Source of the DNA: Muricea muricata
Taxonomy: Eukaryota > Cnidaria > Anthozoa > Malacalcyonacea > Plexauridae
NCBI GenBank assembly: GCA_963855995.1
Contig: OY979717.1
Coordinates: forward strand, 41,874,107-41,938,106
Length of the DNA stretch: 64,000 nt
Direction: 5' to 3'
This document shows positions 1 through 11,340 of the stretch, in pieces. Each line of letters opens with the position of its first letter. Within the stretch, counting starts at the first letter, position 1. A program made the position numbers and the translations under genes. Below the pieces are notes generated by a model. That model was given only the letters and a program-made list of their open reading frames with translations, did no database searches and had not been told where the DNA came from.

Positions 1-21
1 GAATACTTCGTGTCGTGAGTT
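1..21 (+). rRNA. 5S rRNA gene, 3' fragment cut by window edge
   Basis: The first 21 bases match the last 21 positions of the 5S unit (from GAATACTTCG to the helix I 3' strand). They are followed by GTTTTTTCCCC, the usual terminator. Confidence 0.85.
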
Positions 22-101
22 CTGTTTTTTCCCCTGTCATCGTTCTTATCTTTTGCGAAACATCGAAATGAATGAGAAGCATATTCTTTTAACGCACACA
101 T

Positions 102-220
102 GTTCACGACCATACCATCTATAAATTACCGGTTCTCGTCCGATCACCGTAGTTAAACTAGACTGGGCGGACTTAGTACTTGCATAGGAGACCGCCTAGG
201 AATACTTCGTGTCGTGATCT
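102..220 (+). rRNA. 5S rRNA gene, class-A spacer type, first complete copy
   Basis: This 119-nt gene starts GTTCACGACCATACC and carries the ATCTATAAATT variant at about positions 16-26 in place of GTCTGGAAAAT. The core GGTTCTCGTCCGATCACCG is the conserved animal 5S block. Internal-promoter positions 82-89 read CATAGGAG here instead of GATGGGAG, and position 49 is T instead of C, so this copy may be a weakened one. It is followed by a T-run. Confidence 0.85.
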
Positions 221-499
221 CTGTTTTTTCCCGGGTCATCGTTCTTATCTTTTGCGAAACATCGAAATGAATGAGAAGCATATTCTTTTAACGCACACAT
301 GTTCACGACCATACCATCTAAAAACTACCGGTTCTCGTCCGATCACCGCAGTTAAACTAGACTGGGCGGAGTCAGTACTTGGATGGGAGACAGCCTAGGA
401 ATACTTCGTGTCGTGAGCTCTGTTTTTCCCCAGGTCATCGTTCTATTCTTCTATGAAATATCGAATTCATACAGAAGCATATTCTTGTGAAGCACAGAT

Positions 500-618
500 G
501 TTCACGACCATACCGTCTGCAAAATACCGGTTCTCGTCCGACCACCGCAGTTAAACTAGACGGGACGGAGTTAGTACTTGGATGGGAGACCGCCTAGGAA
601 TACTTCGTGTCGTGAGTT
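500..618 (+). rRNA. 5S rRNA gene, representative copy
   Basis: 5S rRNA is the small structural RNA of the large ribosomal subunit, transcribed by Pol III. Positions 31-48 (GTTCTCGTCCGATCACCG) and 74-93 (AGTACTTGGATGGGAGACCG) match animal 5S. The second block covers box C of the internal control region that TFIIIA binds. Helix I pairs GTTCACGAC with GTCGTGAG(T/C), helix II pairs about 15-20 with 57-62, and helix V pairs the 3' side CTTCG with the CGGAG block. This copy reads GACGGGACGGAG in the helix II to V junction. Start and end are set by homology and helix I pairing, so they may be off by one or two bases. Confidence 0.9.
579..596 (+). promoter_or_regulatory. Internal control region box C of a representative 5S gene
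   Basis: The segment TTGGATGGGAGACCGCC lies at gene positions 79-95 and matches vertebrate 5S box C, bound by TFIIIA and TFIIIC. It recurs about every 199 bp. Some copies read GGATTGGAG, GCATAGGAG or GAATGGAAG and may be weaker promoters. Confidence 0.75.
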
Positions 619-621
619 CTG

Positions 622-627
622 TTTTTT
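622..627 (+). terminator. Pol III T-run terminator of a representative 5S gene
   Basis: Six T residues lie four bases past the 5S 3' end and are followed by CCCC. Across the array the run varies from 4 to 9 T (contexts GTTTTTTCCC, GCTTTTTCCC, AATTTTTCCC, TTTTTTTTCCCGGG), but I found no unit without at least four. Confidence 0.8.
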
Positions 628-896
628 CCCCTGTCATCGTTCTTATCTTTCGCGAAACATCGAAATGAATGAGAAGCATATTCTTGTAAAACACACATGT
701 TCACGACCATACCGTCTGGAAAATACCGGTTCTCGTCCGATCACCGCAGTTAAACTAGACTGGGCGGAGTTAGTACTTGGATGGGAGACCGCCTAGGAAT
801 ACTTCGTGTCGTGAGCTCAGTTTTCTCCCATGTCATTTTTCTATTCTTCTATGAAATATCGAATTCATAGAGAAGCATGATCTCATAAGCACAGAT

Positions 897-1015
897 GTTC
901 ACGACCATACCGTCTGGAAAATACCGGTTCTCGTCCGATCACCGCAGTTAAACTAGACTGGGCGGAGTTAGTACTTGGATGGGAGACCGCCTAGGAATAC
1001 TTCGTGTCGTGAGCT
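897..1015 (+). rRNA. 5S rRNA gene, consensus-type copy
   Basis: This copy has the GTCTGGAAAATACC form of helix II, the GGGCGGAG helix V strand and box C GGATGGGAGACCGCC. The upstream spacer is class D with a shortened segment (CATGATCTCATAAGC). It is followed by a T6 run. Confidence 0.9.
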
Positions 1016-1469
1016 CAGTTTTTTCCCCTTTCATCGTTCTTATCTTTTGCGAAACATCGAAATGAATGAGAAGCATATTCTTTTAAGGCACTCATGTTCA
1101 CGACCATACCGTCTGGAAAATACCCGTTCTCGTCCGATCACCGCAGTTAAACTAGACTGGGCGGAGTTAGTACTTGGATGGGAGACCGCCTAGGAATACT
1201 TCGTGTCGTGAGCTCTGTTTTTTCCCGGGTCATCGTTCTATTCTTCTATGAAATATCGAATTCATACAGAAGCATATTCTTGTGAAGCACAGATGTTCAC
1301 GACCATACCGTCTGGAAAATACCGGTTCTCGTCCGACCACCGCAGTTAAACTAGACTGGACGGAGTTACTACTAGGATGGAAGACCGCCTAGGAATACTT
1401 CGTGTCGTGAGCTCTGTTTTTTCCCCGGTCATCGTTCTTATCTTTTGCGAAACGTCGAAATGAATGAGA

Positions 1470-3855
1470 AGCATATTCTTTTAACGCACACATGTTCACG
1501 ACCATACCATCTATAAATTACCGGTTCTTGTCCGATCACCGTAGTTAAACTAGACTGGGCGGAGTTAGTACTTGCATAGGAGACCGCCTAGGAATACTTC
1601 GTGTCGTGATCTCTGTTTTTTCCCGGGTCATCGTTCTTATCTTTTGCGAAACATCGAAATGAATGAGAAGCATATTCTTTTAACGCACACATGTTCACGA
1701 CCATACCATCTAAAAACTACCGGTTCTCGTCCGATCACCGCAGTTAAACTAGACTGGGCGGAGTTAGTACTTGGATGGGAGACCGCCTAGGAATACTTCG
1801 TGTCGTGATCTCTGTTTTTTCCCGGGTCATATTTCTATTCTTCTATGAAATATCAAATTCATACAGAAGCATATTCTTGTGAAGCACAGATGTTCACGAC
1901 CATACCGTCTGCAAAATACCGGTTCTCGTCCGATCACCGCAGTTAAACTAGACTGCGTGGAGTTAGTACTTGGATGGGAGACCGCCTAGGAATACTTCGT
2001 GTCGTGAGCTCTGCTTTTTCCCCTGTCATTGTTCTATTCTTCTATGAAATATCGAATTAATAAAGAAGCATATTCTTGTAAAACACACATGTTCACGACC
2101 ATACCGTCTGGAAAATACCGGTTCTCGTCCGATCACCGCAGTTAAATTAGACTGGGCGGAGTTAGTACTTGGATGGGAGACCGCTTAGGAATACTTCGTG
2201 TCGTGAGCTCTGTTTTTTCCCCTTTCATCGTTCTTATCTTTTGCGAAACATCGAAATGAATGAGAAGCATATTCTTTTAACGCACCCATATTCACGACCA
2301 TACCATCTGGAAAATACCCGTTCTCGTCCGATCACCGCAGTTAAACTAGACTGGGCGGAGTTAGTACTTGGATGGGAGACCGCCTAGGAATACTTCGTTT
2401 CGTGAGCTCTGCTTTTTCCCTTTCATTGTTCTATTCTTCTATGAAATATCGAATTCATAGAGAAGCATGTTCTTGTAAAACACACATGTTCACGACCATA
2501 CCGTCTGGAAAATACCGGTTCTTGTCCGATCACCGCAATTAAACTAGACTGGGCGGAGTTAGTACTTTGATGGGAGACCGCCTAGGAATACTTCGTGTCG
2601 TGAGCTCTGTTTTTTTTCCTGTCATCGTTCTTATCTTTTGCGAAACATCGAAATGAATGAGAAGCATATTCTTTTAACGCACACATGTTCACGACCATAC
2701 CATCTATAAATTACCGGTTCTTGTCCGATCACCGTAGTTAAACTAGACTGGGCGGAGTTAGTACTTGCATAGGAGACCGCCTAGGAATACTTCGTGTCGT
2801 GATCTCTGTTTTTTCCCGGGTCATCGTTCTTATCTTTTGCGAAACATCGAAATGAATGAGAAGCATATTCTTTTAACGCACACATGTTCACGACCATACC
2901 ATCTAAAAACTACCGGTTCTCGTCCGATCACCGCAGTTAAACTAGACTGGGCGGAGTTAGTACTTGGATGGGAGACCGCCTAGGAATACTTCGTGTCGTG
3001 ATCTCTGTTTTTTCCCGGGTCATATTTCTATTCTTCTATGAAATATCAAATTCATACAGAAGCATATTCTTGTGAAGCACAGATGTTCACGACCATACCG
3101 TCTGCAAAATACCGGTTCTCGTCCGATCACCGCAGTTAAACTAGACTGCGTGGAGTTAGTACTTGGATGGGAGACCGCCTAGGAATACTTCGTGTCGTGA
3201 GCTCTGCTTTTTCCCCTGTCATTGTTCTATTCTTCTATGAAATATCGAATTAATAAAGAAGCATATTCTTGTAAAACACACATGTTCACGACCATACCGT
3301 CTGGAAAATACCGGTTCTCGTCCGATCACCGCAGTTAAATTAGACTGGGCGGAGTTAGTACTTGGATGGGAGACCGCTTAGGAATACTTCGTGTCGTGAG
3401 CTCTGTTTTTTCCCCTTTCATCGTTCTTATCTTTTGCGAAACATCGAAATGAATGAGAAGCATATTCTTTTAACGCACCCATATTCACGACCATACCATC
3501 TGGAAAATACCCGTTCTCGTCCGATCACCGCAGTTAAACTAGACTGGGCGGAGTTAGTACTTGGATGGGAGACCGCCTAGGAATACTTCGTTTCGTGAGC
3601 TCTGCTTTTTCCCTTTCATTGTTCTATTCTTCTATGAAATATCGAATTCATAGAGAAGCATGTTCTTGTAAAACACACATGTTCACGACCATACCGTCTG
3701 GAAAATACCGGTTCTTGTCCGATCACCGCAATTAAACTAGACTGGGCGGAGTTAGTACTTTGATGGGAGACCGCCTAGGAATACTTCGTGTCGTGAGCTC
3801 TGTTTTTTTTCCTGTCATCGTTCTTATCTTTTGCGAAACATCGAAATGAATGAGA
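1470..3855 (+). repeat. Higher-order repeat, 6 units (about 1193 bp) in two copies
   Basis: Diagnostic variants recur exactly 1193 bp apart. Examples are GTTCTTGTCCGATCACCGTAG near 1525 and 2718, the GACTGCGTGGAG gene near 1950 and 3143, and the CGTTTCGTGAGC unit near 2394 and 3587. Edges are approximate, because units just outside share the same classes but differ in T-run length. Confidence 0.8.
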
Positions 3856-6800
3856 AGCATATTCTTTTAACGCACACATGTTCACGACCATACCATCTAT
3901 AAATTACCGGTTCTCGTCCGATCACCGTAGTTAAACTAGACTGGGCGGAGTTAGTACTTGGATAGGAGACCGCCTAGGAATACTTCGTGTCGTGATCTCT
4001 GTTTTTTCCCGGGTCATCGTTCTTATCTTTTGCGAAACATCGAAATGAATGAGAAGCATATTCTTTTAACGCACACATGTTCACGACCATACCATCTAAA
4101 AACTACCGGTTCTCGTCCGATCACCGCAGTTAAACTAGACTGGGCGGAGTTAGTACTTGGATGGGAGACAGCCTAGAAATACTTCGTGTCGTGATCTCTG
4201 TTTTTTCCCGGGTCATCGTTCTTATCTTTTGCGAAACATCGAAATGAATGAGAAGCATATTCTTTTAACGCACACATGTTCACGACCATACCGTCTGGAA
4301 AATACTGGTTCTCGTCCGATCACCGCAGTTAAAGTAGACTGGGCGGAGTTAGTACTTGGATTGGAGACCGCCTAGGAATACTTCGTGTCTTGAGCTATGC
4401 TTTTTTCCCTGTCATTGTTCTATTCTTCTATGAAATATCGAATTCATAGAGAAGCATATTCTTGTAAAAGACACATGTTCACGACTATACCGTCTGGAAA
4501 ATACCGGTTCTCGTCCGATCACCGCAGTTAAACTAGACTGGGCGGAGTTAGTACTTGGATGGGAGACCGCCTAGGAATACTTCGTGTCGTGAGCTCTGCT
4601 TTTTCCTCTTTCATTGTTCTATTCTTCTATGAAATATCGAATTCATAGAGAAGCATATTCTTGTAGAAGACACATGTTCACGACCATACCGTCTTGAAAA
4701 TACCGGTTCTCGTCCGATCACCGCAGTTAAATTAGACCGGGCGGAGTTAGTACTTTGATGGGAGACCGCCTAGGAATACTTCGTGTCGTGAGCTCTGTTT
4801 TTTTTCCTGTCATCGTTCTTATCTTTTGCGAAACATCGAAATGAATGAGAAGCATATTCTTTTAACGCACACATGTTCACGACCATACCATCTATAAATT
4901 ACCGGTTCTCGTCCGATCACCGCAGTTAAACTAGACTGGGCGGAGTTAGTACTTGGATGGGAGACCGCCTAGGAATACTTCGTTTCGTGAGCTCTGCTTT
5001 TTCCCTTTCATTGTTCTATTCTTCTATGAAATATCGAATTCATAGAGAAGCATGTTCTTGTAAAACACACATGTTCACGACCATACCGTCTGGAAAATAC
5101 CGGTTCTTGTCCGATCACCGCAGTTAAACTAGACTGGGCGGAGTTAGTACTTTGATGGGAGACCGCTTAGGAATACTTCGTGTCGTGAGCTCTTTTTTTT
5201 CCCGGTTCATCGTTCTATTCTTCTATGAAATATCGAATTCATACAGAAGCATATTCTTGTGAAGCACAGATGTTCACGACCATACCGTCTGGAAAATACC
5301 GGTTCTCGTCCGACCACCGCAGTTAAACTAGACTGGACGGAGTTAGTACTAGGATGGGAGACCGCCTAGGAATACTTCGTGTCGTGATCTCTGTTTTTTC
5401 CCGGGTCATCGTTCTTATCTTTTGCGAAACATCGAAATGAATGAGAAGCATATTCTTTTAACGCACACATGTTCACGACCATACCATCTAAAAACTACCG
5501 GTTCTCGTCCGATCATCGCAGTTAAACTAGACTGGGCGGAGTTAGTACTTGGATGGGAGACAGCCTAGGAATACTTCGTGTCGTGAGCTCTGTTTTTCCC
5601 CAGGTCATCGTTCTATTCTTCTATGAAATATCGAATTAATACAGAAGCATATTCTTGTGAAGCACAGATGTTCACGACCATACCGTCTGCAAAATACCGG
5701 TTCTCGTCCGACCACCGCAGTTAAACTAGACGGGACGGAGTTAGTACTTGGATGGGAGACCGCCTAGGAATACTTCGTGTCGTGAGTTCTGTTTTTTCCC
5801 CTGTCATCGTTCTTATCTTTTGCGAAACATCGAAATGAATGAGAAGCATATTCTTGTAAAACACACATGTTCACGACCATACCGTCTGGAAAATACCGGT
5901 TCTCGTCCGATCACCGCAGTTAAACTAGACTGGGCGGAGTTAGTACTTGGATGGAAGACCGCCTAGGAATACTTCGTGTCGTGAGCTCTGTTTTTTCCCC
6001 TTTCATCGTTCTTATCTTTTGCGAAACATCGAAATGAATGAGAAGCATATTCTTTTAACGCACCCATGTTCACGACCATACCATCTATAAATTACCGGTT
6101 CTCGTCCGATCACCGTAGTTAAACTAGACTGGGCGGAGTTAGTACTTGCATAGGAGACCGCCTAGGAATACTTCGTGTCGTGATCTCTGTTTTTTCCCGG
6201 GTCATCGTTCTTATCTTTTGCGAAACATCGAAATGAATGAGAAGGATATTCTTTCAACGCACACATGTTCACGACCATACCATCTAAAAACTACCGGTTC
6301 TCGTCCGATCAACGCAGTTAAACTAGACTGGGCGGAGTTAGTACTTGGATGGGAGACCGCCTAGGAATACTTCGTGTCGTGATCTCTGTTTTTTCCCGGG
6401 TCATATTTCTATTCTTCTATAAAATATCAAATTCATACAGAAGCATATTCTTGTGAAGCACAGATGTTCACGACCATACCGTCTGCAAAATACCGGTTCT
6501 CGTCCGATCACCGCAGTTAAACTAGACTGCGTGGAGTTAGTACTTGGATGGGAGACCGCCTAGGAATACTTCGTGTCGTGAGCTCTGCTTTTTCCCCTGT
6601 CATTGTTCTATTCTTCTATGAAATATCGAATTAATAGAGAAGCATATTCTTGTAAAACACACATGTTCACGACCATACCGTCTGGAAAATACCGGTTCTC
6701 GTCCGATCACCGCAGTTAAATTAGACTGGGCGGAGTTAGTACTTGGATGGGAGACCGCTTAGGAATACTTCGTGTCGTGAGCTCTGTTTTTTCACCTTTC

Positions 6801-7549
6801 ATCGTTCTTATCTTTTGCGAAACATCGAAATGAATGAGAAGCATATTCTTTTAACGCACCCATGTTCACGACCATACCGTCTGGAAAATACCCGTTCTCG
6901 TCCGATCACCGCAGTTAAACTAGACTGGGCGGAGTTAGTACTTGGATGGGAGACCGCCTAGGAATACTTCGTGTCGTGAGCTCTGTTTTTTCCCGGGTCA
7001 TCGTTCTATTCTTCTATGAAATATCGAATTCATACAGAAGCATATTCTTGTGAAGCACAGATGTTCACGACCATACCGTCTGGAAAATACCGGTTCTCGT
7101 CCGACCACCGCAGTTAAACTAGACTGGACGGAGTTACTACTAGGATGGAAGACCGCCTAGGAATACTTCGTGTCGTGAGCTCTGTTTTTTCCCCGTTCAT
7201 CGTTCTTATCTTTTGCGAAACGTCGAAATGAATGAGAAGCATATTCTTTTAACGCACACATGTTCACGACCATACCATCTATAAATTACCGGTTCTCGTC
7301 CGATCACCGTAGTTAAACTAGACTGGGCGGAGTTAGTACTTGCATAGGAGACCGTCTAGGAATACTTCGTGTCGTGATGTCTGTTTTTTCCCAGGTCATC
7401 GTTCTTATCTTTTGCGAAACATCGAAATGAATGAGAAGCATATTCTTTTAACGCACACATGTTCACGACCATACCATCTAAAAACTACCGGTTCTCGTCC
7501 GATCACCGCAGTTAAACTAGACTGGGCGGAGTTAGTACTTGGATGGGAG

Positions 7550-10500
7550 ACAGCCTAGAAATACTTCGTGTCGTGAGCTCTGTTTTTCCCCAGGTCATCG
7601 TTCTATTCTTCTATGAAATATCGAATTCATAGAGAAGCATATTCTTGTGAAGCACAGATGTTCACGGCCATACCGTCTGGAAAATACCGGTTCTCGTCCG
7701 ACCACCGCAGTTAAACTAGACGGGACGGAGTTAGTACTAGGATAGGAGACCGCCTAGGAATACTTCGTGTCGTGAGTTGTGTTTTTTCCCCTGTCATCGT
7801 TCTTATCTTTTGCGAAACATCGAAATGAATGAGAAGCATATTTTTTTAACGCACACATGTTCACGACCATACCGTCTGGAAAATACCGGTTCTCGTCCGA
7901 TCACCGCAGTTAAAGTAGACTGGGCGGAGTTAGTACTTGGATTGGAGACCGCCTAGGAATACTTCGTGTCTTGAGCTATGCTTTTTTCCCTGTCGTTGTT
8001 CTATTCTTCTATGAAATATCGAATTCATAGAGAAGCATATTCTTGTAAAAGACACATGTTCACGACCATACCGTCTGGAAAATACCGGTTCTCGTCCGAT
8101 CACCGCAGTTAAACTAGACTGGGCGGAGTTAGTACTTGGATGGGAGACCGCCTAGGAATACTTCGTGTCGTGAGCTCTGCTTTTTCCTCTGTCATTGTTC
8201 TATTCTTCTATGAAATATCGAATTCTTAGAGAAGCATATTCTTGTAAAACACACATGTTCACGACCATACCGTCTTGAAAATACCAGTTCTCGTCCGATC
8301 ACCGCAGTTAAATTAGACTTGGCGGAGTTAGTACTTGGATGGGAGACCGCCTAGAAATACTTCGTGTCGTGAGCTCTGTTTTTTCCCCTGTCATCGTTCT
8401 TATCTTGTCGAAACATCGAAATGAATGAGAAGCATATTCTTTTAACGCACACATGTTCACGACCATACCATCTATAAATTACCGGTTCTCGTCCGATCGC
8501 CGCAGTTAAACTAGACTGGGCGGAGTTAGTACTTAGATGAGAGACCGCCTAGGAATACTTCGTGTCGTGAGCTCTAATTTTTCCCTTTCATTGTTCTATT
8601 CTTCTATGAAATATCGAATTCATAGAGAAGCATATTCTTGTAAAACACACATGTTCACGACCATACCGTCTGGAAAATACCGGTTCTTGTCCGATCACCG
8701 CAGTTAAACTAGACTGGGCGGACTTAGTACTTTGATGGGACACCGCTTAGGAATACTTCGTGTCGTGAGCTCTTTTTTCTCCCGGGTCATCGTTCTATTC
8801 TTCTATGAAATATCGAATTCATACAGAAGCATATTCTTTTGAAGCACAGATGTTCACGACCATACCGTCTGGAAAATACCGGTTCTCGTCCGATCACCGC
8901 AGTTAAACTAGACTGGGTGGAGTTAGTACTTGGATGGGAGACCGCCTAGGAATACTTCGTGTCGTGAGCTCTGTTTTTTCCCCTTTCATCGTTCTTATCT
9001 TTTGCGAAACATCGAAATGAATGAGAAGCATATTCTTTTAACGCACACATGTTCACGACAATACCATCTAAAAACTACCGTTTCTCGTCCGATCACCGCA
9101 GTTAAACTAGACTGGGCGGAGTTAGTACTTGGATGGGAGAAAGCCTAGAAATACTTCGTGTCGTGAGCTCTGTTTTTCCCCAGGTCATCGTTCTATTCTT
9201 CTATGAAATATCGAATTCATAGAGAAGCATATTCTTGTGAAGCACAGATGTTCACGGCCATACCATCTGGAAAATACCGGTTCTCGTCCGACCACCGCAG
9301 TTAAACTAGACGGGACGGAGTTAGTACTAGGATGGGAGACCGCCTAGGAATACTTCGTGTCGTGAGTTCTGTTTTTTCCCCTGTCATCGTTCTTATCTTT
9401 TGCGAAACATCGAAATGAATGAGAAGCATATTCTTTTAACGCACACATGTTCACGACCATACCGTCTGGAAAATACTGGTTCTCGTCCGATCACCGCAGT
9501 TAAAGTAGACTGGGCGGAGTTAGTACTTGGATTGGAGACCGCCTAGGAATACTTCGTGTCTTGAGCTATGCTTTTTTCCCTGTCATTGTTCTATTCTTCT
9601 ATGAAATATGGAATTCATAGAGAAGCATATTCTTGTAAAAGACACATGTTCACGACTATACCGTCTGGAAAATACCGGTTCTCGTCCGATCACCGCAGTT
9701 AAACTAGACTGGGCGGAGTTAGTACTTGGATGGGAGACCGCCTAGGAATACTTCGTGTCGTGAGCTCTGCTTTTTCCTCTGTCATTGTTCTATTCTTCTA
9801 TGAAATATCGAATTCTTAGAGAAGCATATTCTTGTAAAACACACATGTTCACGACCATACCGTCTTGAAAATACCAGTTCTCGTCCGATCACCGCAGTTA
9901 AATTAGACTTGGCGGAGTTAGTACTTGGATGGGAGACCGCCTAGAAATACTTCGTGTCGTGAGCTCTGTTTTTTCCCCTGTCATCGTTCTTATCTTGTCG
10001 AAACATCGAAATGAATGAGAAGCATATTCTTTTAACGCACACATGTTCACGACCATACCATCTATAAATTACCGGTTCTCGTCCGATCGCCGAAGTTAAA
10101 CTAGACTGGGCGGAGTTAGTACTTAGATGAGAGACCGCCTAGGAATACTTCGTGTCGTGAGCTCTAATTTTTCCCTTTCATTGTTCTATTCTTCTATGAA
10201 ATATCGAATTCATAGAGAAGCATATTCTTGTAAAACACACATGTTCACGACCATACCGTCTGGAAAATACCGGTTCTTGTCCGATCACCGCAGTTAAACT
10301 AGACTGGGCGGAGTTAGTACTTTGATGGGACACCGCTTAGGAATACTTCGTGTCGTGAGCTCTTTTTTTTCCCGGGTCATCGTTCTATTCTTCTATGAAA
10401 TATCGAATTCATACAGAAGCATATTCTTTTGAAGCACAGATGTTCACGACCATACCGTCTGGAAAATACCGGTTCTCGTCCGATCACCGCAGTTAAACTA

Positions 10501-11340
10501 GTCTGGGTGGAGTTAGTACTTGGATGGGAGACCGCCTAGGAATACTTCGTGTCGTGAGCTCTGTTTTTTCCCCTTTCATCGTTCTTATCTTTTGCGAAAC
10601 ATCGAAATGAATGAGAAGCATATTCTTTTAACGCACACATGTTCACGACCATACCATCTAAAAACTACCGGTTCTCGTCCGATCACCGCAGTTAAACTAG
10701 ACTGGGCGGAGTTAGTACTTGGATGGGAGAAAGCCTAGAAATACTTCGTGTCGTGAGCTCTGTTTTTCCCCAGGTCATCGTTCTATTCTTCTATGAAATA
10801 TCGAATTCATAGAGAAGCATATTCTTGTGAAGCACAGATGTTCACGGCCATACCATCTGGAAAATACCGGTTCTCGTCCGACCACCGCAGTTAAACTAGA
10901 CGGGACGGAGTTAGTACTAGGATGGGAGACCGCCTAGGAATACTTCGTGTCGTGAGTTCTGTTTTTTCCCCTGTCATCGTTCTTATCTTTTGCGAAACAT
11001 CGAAATGAATGAGAAGCATATTCTTTTAACGCACACATGTTCACGACCATACCGTCTGGAAAATACTGGTTCTCGTCCGATCACCGCAGTTAAAGTAAAC
11101 TGGGCGGAGTTAGTACTTGGATTGGAGACCGCCTAGGAATACTTCGTGTCTTGAGCTATGCTTTTTTCCCTGTCATTGTTCTATTCTTCTATGAAATATG
11201 GAATTCATAGAGAAGCATATTCTTGTAAAAGACACATGTTCACGACTATACCGTCTGGAAAATACCGGTTCTCGTCCGATCACCGCAGTTAAACTAGACT
11301 GGGCGGAGTTAGTACTTGGATGGGAGACCGCCTAGGAATA
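7550..11340 (+). repeat. Higher-order repeat, 8 units (1590 bp), two full copies and a partial third
   Basis: The marker CTTTTTTCCCTGTC(A/G)TTG after a TTGAGCTATG gene end recurs at 7981, 9571 and 11161, spaced exactly 1590 bp. The GAAAGCCTAG unit (near 9138 and 10728) and the spacer with GTCGAAACATC lacking two bases (near 8407 and 9997) recur with the same spacing. Confidence 0.8.

Noticed and set aside
102-300. A second small RNA gene (spliced leader or U snRNA) in the 5S spacer, as in some animals
   Set aside because: The spacer is only about 80 bp, varies freely between classes, and has no second T-run after a conserved block or Sm site.
180-398. A 72-codon open frame recurs every one to several units through the 5S array
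   Set aside because: It runs from box C of one 5S gene, through the spacer, into the same region of the next. It depends on unit spacing, often starts with a non-ATG codon, and is conserved only because the 5S gene is conserved.
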